From: Gautieria morchelliformis
Taxonomy: Eukaryota > Basidiomycota > Agaricomycetes > Gomphales > Gomphaceae
Assembly (NCBI GenBank): GCA_015179125.1
Contig: WHVA01000101.1
Span: forward strand, 203,377 to 267,376
Direction of reading: 5' to 3'
DNA length: 64,000 nt
Each line of letters opens with the position of its first letter. The stretch's first letter is position 1. A program made the position numbers and the translations under genes. The notes beneath the pieces were generated by a model. It was not told the origin of the DNA. It searched no databases and saw only the letters and a list, made by a program, of their open reading frames with translations. Below, piece by piece: positions 1 to 9,988 of the stretch.

Positions 1-1803
1 CGCCAACAAGGTCGGCGATCTTGTCCATCGATTCCTTGTGCAAGCGAGGGATGTCATCGTCCGTGAGGACAATGGTTGTAGTCTGGGCAGCCATCAAGCG
101 CCATGTGCATCTGTTTGGACCCCCGGCACCCGGTGGCTTTTTCCTTTTTTCTAGCGCTTTCATTGTGAGATGACAGCATCTCTCCCTGCAAGTGTAGGGA
201 GAGGTTGAGGACGAGTTGCAAGACGCACCCTCCTGGCTTCAATTGGCCAGGGTGGGCATGGGCCCCAAGGTGATTCTACTCACCTTTGGATCTGCACCTC
301 TCTTCAATGACTTTTTGTCATCGAAGCTTACTTTTCCTGTGGGGATGGTTTCATTCCCCACACGGATTGTCCCTGGACTGGCAAAGTCCAGCGTCACTCC
401 TAGTTTCCTTAGGAATGGAGTTCCCAAGATAGCATTGTAATACTCGACATTCGCCACATCAAAGTATTCTTCAACTGTTTCATGACCAAATTTAATGGTT
501 GTGTTTGTCCCGTAGTTGATCATTGATTGACTACCGATGCACGCCAATTGCAGGGCAATTGGCTGTTCCAAGGCAAATGTTTTAATGCCAGTGGCACAGG
601 TGAATTCGGGGGATAGTAATACCCCTTCACTCCCACTGTCTAGTAGACAGTGGGCCTTCATGCCATTGATCTCCCAGTACCCCGACAGGGTACGGTTCTT
701 GCTATGTGGCCATGCAGGCTATGTGTGGTGTTTGCTCCGATGATGATACATTGGTTCGGCTGCCTTGTCTGGGGCCGTTGTTCGAGCAGCCATGACTTTG
801 GCTGTCTCATCTACCAGTGTGATTCTAATCGTGCTGGATCTGTAGGCAGTCTGAGTGTCTGCCATGTCCTCATCCCAATCATAGTATTGGGATGGCTCTG
901 GCTCCCAAGCCTCTGATGGCTCGCCACTCCCCTCCTGATCCTCAGTTTCCTGAGGGTCACCCTCCCCCTCTTCAATCTCTTGAAGAGAGGTGTCGATGGA
1001 TCCTCTGGATCCCCATTGTCATCCTTCCGTATGGCCACTGTCTGTACTTTCAGCTTCAGGCATGGGCAATTCACCTTAATGTGACCTGTCTGGCCGCATT
1101 CAAAGCAGCTTGCACTGCTATGGGTGTTTTGTGGCCTGTCTGGGGGGCGGCCAGATGTTTTTGCGGGTAGCTCGGCTTCGCCGAGCTTCCTGATGCCTGA
1201 GGCGGACAACCTGTTTGCAGTGACTTTGTTGCCAAGGGTCAGCGGAAGGCATTGTTTGCCTGGAATGCAGAGGGCTTGTTAAAGCCTGACTGTGTGGCCG
1301 GCTTGCTTGTTGCAAGCCATGACGTGATGGCCGTTGTGGTCGCGGTTTCAGCCCAGTGCATCCCTTGGTTGTACCGGGATGCTTCCTCGATCATCTGGGC
1401 AGCTTCAAAGAGCTGCTCGATCAAGCTGCACTCAGCGTTGTAGCCTTTCTTCAGGACTTCATTGTGCAATGTATCGCGCAATGCTGAAACAAACCATCTT
1501 CGGAGCATGTATTAATCAGGCAGCTGTATCATCCACGCCGAGTATTTTGTGAGCTCGTTCAGCATTTCCTGAACGGTTTTTGTGCCTTGCACTACTGTGT
1601 CGAATAAATTCGACACGTGGTGATATGTGAGGGTGTGCATGAATCTCTTCTGCAACCCTTGCATAGCCATTTCCAAGGTCCATTCATGGACCTGATGATT
1701 GAAATGTTCAATGTTTCAAATGAACTACTCTTGGGCCTCGCAGGTTAGGTGAGTGCCCAGGTAATCTACCTGCATCTGCACGGTGGTTGGCCCTAGTAGG
1801 CAG
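1..1803 (-). pseudogene. GypB relic B1, part 1: gag C-terminus, CCHC knuckle, protease, start of pol (Ty3/gypsy)
   Basis: Read on the minus strand this is colinear with GypB copy B2 (29.4-31.2 kb): the capsid end near 1803-1240, a CCHC zinc knuckle (CFECGQTGHIKVNCP, about 1063-1107), the retropepsin core LLDSGSEG with the protease body at 239-661, an in-frame TGA at 239-241, and the first part of the pol reading frame to the window edge. Several frame breaks separate the gag pieces, so it is a dead copy. Protein similarity to B2 is obvious but DNA is clearly diverged, so this is an older insertion. The gag is cut at 1803 by repeat R1 and resumes at 10838. The DNA is unusually rich in short perfect hairpins (see findings). 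Assignment to Ty3/gypsy rests on the gag-CCHC-protease order and on the pol of B2. Confidence 0.85.
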
Positions 1804-1958
1804 TTTTAGATTAAAATGTTAATTAGTGCCTTTTTATCAAATGAAATACTGATGAATGAGGGTCACGTGACCGTGTCGTCAGAAGAACAGTGTCGATCCA
1901 AGGGATAGTCAAATCAAAAGCGTTCGCTTTTAAGGTAGTATAGAGTAAACAGTGATAG
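1804..1958 (-). repeat. R1 copy 1, first segment (split by GypA A1)
   Basis: One end of a roughly 1.07 kb repeat also present at 14168-15238 and 15699-16765. It begins TTTTAGATT on the plus strand and is preceded by GGCAG (1799-1803), which recurs directly after the other end at 10838-10842: a 5-bp target-site duplication inside the GypB gag. The repeat is interrupted at 1958 by GypA A1 and continues at 9989/9994. Confidence 0.85.
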
Positions 1959-2639
1959 TGTTACGACCGTTCATTTCCGACTTCCGACCCTCAGTTCCGC
2001 CACTCCTTCCGCCCCTCCAATAGTTCCGCACAACGTTCCGCCCTCCGACATTTCCGACATTCCGCCCCTTGTACATTTCCCTTGTTCTTTCGACTCTATT
2101 ACTCGGACCCACCGGACCCACCTCGCCATCCATCAAAACCATATATCCGGTCACCCTTGTAGTTCGTTGTCAGATATGTTTTCCCGACCCCTTGTTCTTT
2201 GCCATTGTTCTACCTTACCCTGAACCCCCCTTGTAGTCCCATTGTTCCCAATTAGTTAGTTCCCACACATTGTACTCGACTTCCGCTTCCTCCGGAATTT
2301 GTTTAGTACAACACCATTACTTGTTGCTCTGCGCTTTGTATAAAAACCCCCTCATGTATGTCTGTTATTCTGCAATCAGATAATCACCTTCGATACTTGA
2401 TTTCCTTCGCTCCATCTCCTGTTCTTAGCACAGCGAGTCTAGCAAGATCTCAGTCTCTCCGTCTTCCGCTTTCCGCCTCAGTTCCGCCTCAAGTTCCGAC
2501 CAAACCTTTGGCTCAGTACTTTCCAACTTCGGACTCATTTCCGAAATACCTAGGACGATAGTTCATTGGGGGCGCAACCTATAAGTTGAAGCCGCTGTCC
2601 TTTCCAGTTCCGACTTAGTGGAAATCTCGATACGTAACA
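1959..2639 (+). repeat. GypA A1 5' LTR
   Basis: TG...CA long terminal repeat of 681 bp, matching 9309-9988. It holds a TATA box at 2339-2346 and the predicted RNA start near 2374. The plus strand contains TTCCG 15 times by my count and its complement CGGAA once, an extreme strand-biased word excess. Confidence 0.97.
2339..2384 (+). promoter_or_regulatory. GypA core promoter: TATA box and predicted RNA start / self-primer
   Basis: TATAAAAA at 2339-2346 is followed 35 nt later by AATCAGATAAT (2374-2384). That 11-mer is the exact reverse complement of 2642-2652 just inside the 5' LTR, as expected if the RNA starts at or near 2374 and its 5' end folds back as primer. The start site is inferred, not mapped. 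Confidence 0.65.
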
Positions 2640-2641
2640 GT

Positions 2642-2652
2642 ATTATCTGATT
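2642..2652 (+). other. Primer binding site, self-priming type
   Basis: ATTATCTGATT lies 3 nt after the 5' LTR, where a retrotransposon PBS is expected. There is no TGG typical of a tRNA 3' end. It pairs perfectly over 11 nt with 2374-2384, the predicted 5' end of the element RNA. Tf1 and related sushi-group elements prime this way. The same pair exists in copy A2 (PBS 47542-47552, primer 47810-47820, minus strand). Confidence 0.7.
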
Positions 2653-2672
2653 CCCACCCGATAACTATCACT

Positions 2673-4062
2673 ATGCCTCCTCGTACCACAGCTACTTCAG
2701 CTCGAGCAGGAGCTGTCGAAGCTCTCTCTTATTTTGGCAGTCTTAGATCCGCAGCACCAAGGCACGCGGAACCCTCCAGCAGCTCTCGTGCCGACGATGA
2801 GCTTTCCGATGCTTTTCCGCAACGATTCGAAGAAGTTCCCGACGCTAATCCCGACGAAAATCCCGACTACGACGGGAATTCAACGAGTAGCAGCGGCGAA
2901 CAAACAGCAGCGTCATTCCGACGCCCAGCCCACCACCACCACCTCCACCAGGACCACCTCCAGGCGGCCCTCATGGCGGTCCTCCACCTCCAATTCCACC
3001 TCAGATTCCCGCCAACCCAGTTCCGCCCGCGCCAGTTCCGGATCTTGCACAAGCCATCGCCATGCTAGCCGGACAACTCCAGCGCCCGGCCCAAGCACCA
3101 CCACGCCCCAAGACAAAGGTCCGCGAACCAGATCAGTTCGACGGTTCTGACCCCAAGAAGCTCCAGCCATTTCTGGTTCAGCTTCAACTCAATTTCCGTG
3201 ATTGTCCCGACGCCTTTCCCGACGACGAACGAAAGGTCAATTATGCCCTTTCCTATCTCCGAGGCACGGCGCTCGACTATTTCGAACCCGCCCTCATGGA
3301 TCCGTTCGCTCTCGTCGACTGGGCCGACGATTACCCCAATTTCATTTCCGAACTCCGCAGCAACTTCGGACCATTTGATATGGAAGCCGATGCGGAAAAC
3401 GAACTCGATAAGCTTCGCATGAAAGACACTCATAAGATAGCTAAATATATCGTCACGTTTCAGCAGCTCGCTCCTCGAGTCCAATGGGGAGAAGCCGCAC
3501 TCCGACGCCAGTTTTACATGGGCTTGCCATCCCGCATCAAGGATGAAATTGCCCGCGTCGGAAAACCCGCCACCCTTACCGACCTCCGCAACCTCGCCCA
3601 ATCCATCGATTCGCGCTACTGGGAAAGACACTCCGAGATTGCTCGTGAAACTTCCGCCCAGAGCAAGAACGACAAGTCTTCCGACAAGAAGTCTGATAAA
3701 GACAAGAAGAAGACCAATTCCGGAAACACCAACTCCGGAAACAACAACAACAACAGTTCCGGATCCAACTCCGGCAACCGGAACAACAACAACACCCCTC
3801 GGAACAACCAGGCCTCTGGTTCTAACACCAACGCCCGGAAGAGCACCCCGGATCTTTCCGACAAACTTGGGAAGACGGAAAACTAACCCCTGTAGAACGC
3901 CAGCGTCGCATGGACAACAACCTTTGCCTCTTCTGCGGCAAAGGAGGTCACGTCGCTCGCGACTGCACTTGCGCTTCCGCCTCCGCTGCTAAGGCCAAGG
4001 GCCGCGCAGCAAAGACGGAAGAGAAATCCGAAGCGGTTCCCGCTGCGGATTCAAAAAAATAG
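2673..4062 (+). pseudogene. gag: GypA A1 gag (frameshifted)
   Basis: Encodes capsid-nucleocapsid: a low-complexity N-terminus, a retrotransposon gag capsid domain (about 3080-3610), a Lys/Asn/Ser-rich linker and a CCHC knuckle (CLFCGKGGHVARDC, about 3925-3966). ATG at 2673 is the first after the PBS and matches the start of intact copy A2 (463 aa). Compared with A2, A1 lacks one base near 2930 (in a CCACCACC run) and one near 3871 (GGAAGACGG versus GGAAGGACGG), so it reads in three frames. The stop TAG (4060-4062) follows directly on a slippery A-run. Confidence 0.9.
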
Positions 4063-4099
4063 TCAGCAGTCCTCCGGCCTCCGCACGAGCTGAGGGCTG
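4053..4099 (+). promoter_or_regulatory. Predicted -1 ribosomal frameshift signal between gag and pol
   Basis: In the gag frame the sequence reads TCA AAA AAA TAG, giving the heptamer A AAA AAA (4053-4059) immediately before the stop. The pol frame is -1 relative to gag and is open from here. After a 7-nt spacer, CAGTCCTC (4067-4074) can pair with GAGGGCTG (4092-4099) as an 8-bp stem with one G-U pair and a 17-nt loop. Heptamer, stop and stem-forming bases recur in A2 (T-run 46133-46139, minus) and A3 (48467-48473). Confidence 0.65.
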
Positions 4100-7000
4100 T
4101 GTTGACCCCATTCGTGCGACAAACGAGGTTAAACTCAACGCATCCGCTCTTTCGTCCTCCGACTCTCTCTCTGTTCCGCTCACTTCCGACACCATTTCCG
4201 CACCCCCGTTTACAGCATTGGTCGACTCCGGTTCGACTCATTGTTTCCTCGATTCCGACTTTGTTTTGAAACATAAACTTCCGACCCGCAACATTCCGAC
4301 TATTCCGCTCCACCTTTTCGACGGGTCTTCCAACACGGGAATTTCCCAAGTTGTGGATCTGTCTATCCGTTTCGCTACTGGGGACAACCATGAAGTTACG
4401 TTTTACGTTACTCCGCTAGATGCTAGCTGTTCCGTTGTACTAGGACACAATTGGCTCACCCGATATAATCCGTCGATTAACTGGGCATTGGGTCAAATAC
4501 AGTTCCGTACCCCGGATCAACTTCCGTCTATTCCGACGTCTTCTGCAAAGATGGCTCAGGCCTCTTCTGCAACTCCGCTCGTGGATTCAGTTCCGCACTC
4601 CGGTCCCGCTTTAGCACCTCCGCCCCTCGAAGCCCCTCGAATTGCGCTCGTTTCCGCCACCGCTTTCCGCGTATTGCAACGGCAAGATGATACGACCGTC
4701 TTCCAGCTTCACCTCTCCGATTCGGCTTCAGTCAAGGCTCGTTCCGCCTCAACTTCCGCTCCGGTCGACATGAGCTCAGTTCCGGAAGAATATCGTGACT
4801 TCCCGGACGTGTTCAATAAGACCAAAGCCGACAAACCTGCTGAACATCGACCTTACGACTTGAAGATAGATTTGGAAGAAGGAGCATCTCCGCCCCTTGG
4901 ACCGATCTACTCTCTTTCGCAAAGTGAACTCCTAACTCTCCGAGAGTTCGTCGATGAACATCTCAACATGGGCTTTATCCGCCCTTCGCTGTCTCCGCAC
5001 GGCGCTCCGGTCCTCTTCGTCAAGAAGAAGGATGGATCTCTCCGCCTCTGCGTCGATTTCCGCGGACTCAATGCCCTCACTAAAAAGGACAAATATCCGC
5101 TTCCGCGCATTTCCGACTTACTCGACACTCCCCGCAGGGCGAAGATCTACACCAAAATTGACCTCCGGCACGCTTATCACCTTGTCCGCATCCGGGAAGG
5201 TGACAAGTGGAAAACCACCTTCCGCACCCGCTACGGTGCCTTTGAGTGGACTGTCATGCCTTTTGGTCTAACCAACGCTCCCGCCGCTTTTCAGCGATTC
5301 ATGAACGACGTATTTTCCGACCTCCTCGACGTATGCGTTCTAGTCTACATTGACGACATCCTCATCTATTCTGACACACCGGGAAAAACATCGGGAACAT
5401 GTCCGCGAAGTACTCCGCCGCCTACGCAAACACCATCTCTACGCAAAAGCAGAGAAATGCGAATGGCATCGCGACACGGTCGAATACCTCGGCTACATCC
5501 TCTCTCCAACAGGTCTTACCATGGCAGAGGACAAGGTCAAGGCAATTCAAGAATGGCCGGAACCCCGACGTGTTAAGGATGTACAGTCTTTCCTTGGCTT
5601 CGCCAACTTTTACCGGCGTTTCATTTATAATTTTTCCGACATTACTGTTCCGCTCACGCGTCTCACCAGGAAGGGTGCCCCATGGAATTTCACACCGGAA
5701 TGCCGTTCCGCATTTGAAGCTCTCAAATCGGCCTTCACCACGGCTCCCATACTCGGTTTCTGGATTCCTGATGCCCAACTTGTACTCGAAACCGACGCTT
5801 CTGACTACGCGCTAGCCGCCATTCTTTCCATCATTTCACCCGACGACGGAGAAATTCATCCGATCGCCTTTCATTCCCGCACCTTTTCCGCCCCGGAACT
5901 CAACTACGACGTCCACGATAAGGAACTACTTGCGATTTTCGAAGCCTTCAAAATCTGGAGACATTACCTCGAAGGTCCAACTTATCCGATCGACGTTGTA
6001 ACGGATCATAAGAACCTTGAGTATTTTGCAACCACTAAGATTTTGACTCGCCGTCAAGTCCGCTGGTCTGAATACCTCTCACAGTTCAACATGGTGATCC
6101 GTTTCCGCCCCGGAAAGCTCGGAGCAAAACCCGACGCGCTCACTAGACGTTGGGACGTCTACCCAAAAGAGGGAAGTAGCGACTATGCCAGGGTTAATCC
6201 GCACAATTTCCGCCCAGTATTCTCCACTGAGCAACTGGCATCGTCCCTGCGTGCCACAGCATTGCAGTTTCCGCTACTCCGCGCCTCAATTATTATGGAC
6301 ACCGAGTCTCTCCATTCCGACATCCGTTCCGCACTCCGTTCCGACCCCACCTCCGAAACCCACCTCGATGACCCCACCAGTCCTGGATGGTCCCTCGATT
6401 CCAACGGATTTCTCCGGTACAAGTCCCGGATTTACGTTCCGGACACCAACGATCTACGACTTCGCGTGCTCCAGCAAAGCCACGATCATCCGCTCTCAGG
6501 ACACCAAGGCCAGAACAAGACCCTCGACATAATCCGACGTACCTATACTTGGCCTCTCCTCCGCACGATGGTCCAAGACTACTGCAAGTCATGCACCACC
6601 TGTATGCGAGCCAAGCCTCAACGTCACAAACCCTACGGCCTCCTGAAGCAACTTCCGATCCCGGAACAACCGTGGAATTCAATATCCATGGATTTCATTG
6701 AGAAACTTCCTAAGTCATCTGGCTATGATACCATTCTAGTGATCGTTGACCGCCTCACAAAGCAGTCCATCTTTATTCCGACCTACGACACCATAACTTC
6801 CGCCCAACTCGCACAGCTCTTTGTGCTCCACGTCTTTTCCAAGCACGGAATACCTTCCCATGTCACTTCCGACCGTGGATCCGAATTTGTGTCCTCCTTT
6901 TTCCGCACACTCGGCAAGGCTCTCGACATGAAACTCCACTTCACCTCCGGTTATCACCCCGAAGGAGACGGACAGACGGAACGTACTAATCAGACCCTTG

Positions 7001-7767
7001 AGCAGTATCTCCGCGTCTATTGCAACTACCAACATAGCAATTGGTCCGACCTTCTTCCACTCGCGGAATTTGCCTACAACAATGCGCCTTCCGCTACCAC
7101 CGGAATTTCACCCTTTTACGCCAACAAGGGCTACCACCCGAATCTCGCCATCCACCCTGAACGCGACCTCGCCTCTGCAAGAGCCCGAGATTTCGTTGTG
7201 GAACTTGACGACCTTCACCAGCACCTCCGAGAGAACATTACAGCTGCCCAGAAGAGATACCAAACTTCCGCCGATCGGAAACGCCTTCCGCAACCGGCAT
7301 TCGAGATAGGCGACAAAGCCTTTGTCAAAGCGGAAAACTTCCGCACCACTCGCCCCTCGAAGAAGCTCTCTGAGAAATACCTCGGTCCTTACGAGATCAT
7401 CGCTAAGGCCGGCAGTCGTTCTTTCACCCTCAGACTTCCTGACAATATGCGCGCAGTACATCCGGTATTCCATGTCTCTATGCTTGAGCCAGCAGTTCCG
7501 AATACAATTCCGAATCGAGAACAACCTCCGCCTCCGCCAGTCGTCATCGACGGAGAACCGGAATATGAGATTTCGGAAATTCTCAACTCCAAGCTCGACA
7601 GAAGATACCGCTGCCAACTCCAGTACCTAGTCAAGTGGGCAGGCTATGAAAACACTGACGAAGAGACTTCGTGGATTTCCGCCACGGAACTTGACCACGC
7701 CTCTGACCTCGTCTCTGATTTCCACAAGTCATATCCTGACAAGCCTGGCCCCATTTCCGCGCCCTAG
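4061..7767 (+). pseudogene. pol: GypA A1 pol: protease, RT, RNase H, integrase, chromodomain (one frameshift)
   Basis: Domains in order: retropepsin (VDSGSTHCF, about 4220), reverse transcriptase (4940-5380, catalytic YIDD near 5347), RNase H (DASDY near 5790; DHKNLEYF near 6005), integrase with an HHCC zinc-binding region (about 6480-6620) and catalytic D-D-E (SMDFIE near 6685, SDRGSEF near 6868, DGQTERTNQ near 6968), and a C-terminal chromodomain (about 7555-7740; YLVKWAGY, ETSWISA). The frame slips near 5385, where A1 has GGAAAAACA and A2 has GGAAAACA: one extra A. Otherwise open to TAG at 7765-7767. Chromodomains of this type are thought to direct integration to modified histones (family knowledge). 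Confidence 0.93.
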
Positions 7768-7850
7768 TCATTTCCGACCTCATTTCCACCTCATTTCCGA
7801 CCTCATTTCCGACCTCATTTCCGACCTCATTTCCGACCTCATTTCCGACA
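7768..7850 (+). repeat. 12-bp tandem repeat after pol
   Basis: Seven head-to-tail units of TCATTTCCGACC (second unit 11 bp, last unit ends ACA) start right after the pol stop. The unit contains the TTCCG word over-represented throughout GypA. Confidence 0.9.
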
Positions 7851-7952
7851 CCATTGCTTTCACAGTTCTCAGGACATTTATCAAAAACCGATTAATCTTC
7901 CGATATCCTATTTTCCGACACTTCAAGAAATTATCTACAGGTTTTTCGACAT

Positions 7953-9188
7953 CTACTCCTCCCTCATGGTCTCCGCCTCGACCTCCCTTTCCGCTTCCGG
8001 ATCCTTCTCCGACCCTCCTACCTCGACGATCGCCAACTCCGTGTCTACCCGTTCCCTCGTTTCCGCCCCGTTCTCCTCCTGCACCTGCGGTTCCATCCTT
8101 TCCCGGACCATCTCGTTCCGCCACCGGTACTCGCGCTTGAACTGCTCCAGGACCGCCGACATGACGGTCATCTGGTTCTGGAACGACAGCAACTGCTGTT
8201 CCTGAACCACCGCCATATCCGTCAGCAGTTTCCGGATCCCGCGTTGGGTTTTCCGGATCCCCCTCAGCGACTCCGCGATGTCTAGCAGCGGAGATGCCAT
8301 GCTGAAGCGGTTCAGCACCGCTGTCTCCGATGTTCCGGTCACCGGAAACCCTTCCACCTTCTTCCCGCTTGGTCCCGGTTTTGACTTGGGGGTTTCAGGC
8401 CCCTCGGTCTCAACCCTGCGCCGTTTCCGCTCCACCCTCGCGGCACACCCATCCACCACGCAACGGCACTTCTTGTCCCGGCACCGTTCGCAGGCCGTCT
8501 CCCGCGGATTTTCCGACCACACGCACTCCAGGCCCTTGACCTCGCACGTATCGCAAGGAGCCTTCTCCTCCTCACCGTCCCTGGTCTTCCTTTTCCGGGT
8601 CGCAGGATTTTCCGGCCCCAGCTCTCGCAACTCCAGTATCCGAGCCAGCTTCTCTTTCCGAGCCTGCTGGAACTCGTCCGCCCTCCGTTTCCGCTCCTCA
8701 ACTACGTTCGGCATGGGAGCACTCTCTTTTTGCTTCCCCTTGCCCTCTGGAGTCGGCGTGCTTTCCGCTTCCGACTCCCCTCGGAATCGGCAACTCTCTG
8801 GCAGTTCTCTGTGAGCACCGGAACCTCCCCACGACATTTCCGACTCACCCGGAACCTCCCCACGACATTTCCGACTCACCCGGAACTTCCCTGCCTTTTC
8901 CGCCACGGCCTTTTCTTCCGCAGCCTTTTCGGCCGCATCCCGTTTCCGTTGTTCTTCACGGGCGCGCGACTCCTCCTCGCGACGCTTACGGTCACGCTCC
9001 TCCTTCTCCTTCCGTTCCTGCTCCCGATGCTCTAGTTCCTTGCGCTCCTCCTCCAGCCGCTCCCTCTCTTTCCGCGCGGCTTCCTCGGCCTCGCGCTTCT
9101 CGGCCAGTTCCTTCTGCGCAAGAATATCAGCAAAGTGCTGCTTCATCTCGGCACTGGACATTTTAGAGAAATCGACTGAAGAGCTCAT
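7953..9188 (-). CDS. Antisense ORF of GypA: coiled-coil protein with Zn(II)2Cys6-like cluster (411 aa)
   Basis: Open on the minus strand between pol and the 3' LTR, convergent with pol. Residues about 12-100 are a highly charged Glu/Arg/Lys coiled coil. Residues 212-243 fit the fungal binuclear zinc cluster spacing C-x2-C-x6-C-x10-C-x2-C-x6-C (C212, C215, C222, C233, C236, C243), with extra Cys at 241 and 248 and basic patches on both sides (near 198 and 253) that could be nuclear signals. A second helical segment spans about 300-365, then an acidic tail. The ATG at 9188 is the first in frame; a weak TATA-like stretch lies about 35-40 bp upstream (near 9223-9230). An exact 31-bp direct duplication (8818-8848, 8849-8879) lies inside the ORF and shifts frame locally yet leaves it open. 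A remnant of the same antisense ORF lies at 57574-57750 in copy A3. A DNA-binding or regulatory role is inference. Confidence 0.75.
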   Translation of the reverse strand: MSSSVDFSKMSSAEMKQHFADILAQKELAEKREAEEAARKERERLEEERKELEHREQERKEKEERDRKRREEESRAREEQRKRDAAEKAAEEKAVAEKAGKFRVSRKCRGEVPGESEMSWGGSGAHRELPESCRFRGESEAESTPTPEGKGKQKESAPMPNVVEERKRRADEFQQARKEKLARILELRELGPENPATRKRKTRDGEEEKAPCDTCEVKGLECVWSENPRETACERCRDKKCRCVVDGCAARVERKRRRVETEGPETPKSKPGPSGKKVEGFPVTGTSETAVLNRFSMASPLLDIAESLRGIRKTQRGIRKLLTDMAVVQEQQLLSFQNQMTVMSAVLEQFKREYRWRNEMVRERMEPQVQEENGAETRERVDTELAIVEVGGSEKDPEAEREVEAETMREE

Positions 9189-9296
9189 GATGGAGTAAAC
9201 AGAAGACGCGTCTTGTTTCCCGCCTATATTTCAAACTCCGACGCGTTTGTTCACAGGTCACGTGATTCCGACTTGTGGTCTCGCGGGCTCGACCTT

Positions 9297-9308
9297 AGAA
9301 GGAGATAC
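9297..9308 (+). other. GypA A1 polypurine tract
   Basis: AGAAGGAGAT immediately precedes the 3' LTR start at 9309, the expected site for plus-strand priming; it is short and slightly imperfect. Confidence 0.55.
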
Positions 9309-9988
9309 TGTTACGACCGTTCATTTCCGACTTCCGACCCTCAGTTCCGCCACTCCTTCCGCCCCTCCAATAGTTCCGCACAACGTTCCGCCCTCCGACA
9401 TTTCCGACATTCCGCCCCTTGTACATTTCCCTTGTTCTTTCGACTCTATTACTCGGACCCACCGGCCCACCTCGCCATCCATCAAAACCATATATCCGGT
9501 CACCCTTGTAGTTCGTTGTCAGATATGTTTTCCCGACCCCTTGTTCTTTGCCATTGTTCTACCTTACCCTGAACCCCCCTTGTAGTCCCATTGTTCCCAA
9601 TTAGTTAGTTCCCACACATTGTACTCGACTTCCGCTTCCTCCGGAATTTGTTTAGTACAACACCATTACTTGTTGCTCTGCGCTTTGTATAAAAACCCCC
9701 TCATGTATGTCTGTTATTCTGCAATCAGATAATCACCTTCGATACTTGATTTCCTTCGCTCCATCTCCTGTTCTTAGCACAGCGAGTCTAGCAAGATCTC
9801 AGTCTCTCCGTCTTCCGCTTTCCGCCTCAGTTCCGCCTCAAGTTCCGACCAAACCTTTGGCTCAGTACTTTCCAACTTCGGACTCATTTCCGAAATACCT
9901 AGGACGATAGTTCATTGGGGGCGCAACCTATAAGTTGAAGCCGCTGTCCTTTCCAGTTCCGACTTAGTGGAAATCTCGATACGTAACA
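9309..9988 (+). repeat. GypA A1 3' LTR
   Basis: 680 bp, TG...CA, identical to the 5' LTR by eye except for one deleted base. Followed by the GATAG duplication (9989-9993). Confidence 0.97.

Larger units (their letters stand above)
1959..9988 (+). mobile_element. GypA copy A1: nearly complete chromodomain Ty3/gypsy retrotransposon
   Basis: Bounded by direct LTRs (681 and 680 bp) starting TGTTACG and ending CGTAACA, with the 5-bp duplication GATAG at 1954-1958 and 9989-9993. Order: LTR, self-priming type PBS, gag, pol (protease, RT, RNase H, integrase, chromodomain), a 12-bp tandem repeat, an antisense ORF, polypurine stretch, LTR. I see only one difference between the LTRs (a missing A in the 3' copy near 9463), implying a recent insertion, yet gag and pol contain three single-base frameshifts; either recent damage or consensus errors. 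The integrase end is followed by a chromodomain, which places it among the chromoviruses. It sits inside R1, which sits inside GypB relic B1. Confidence 0.95.

Noticed and set aside
7966..8814. Plus-strand frames opposite the antisense ORF
   Set aside because: Ser/Arg/Pro-rich shadows of the real minus-strand frame, broken and without domains.
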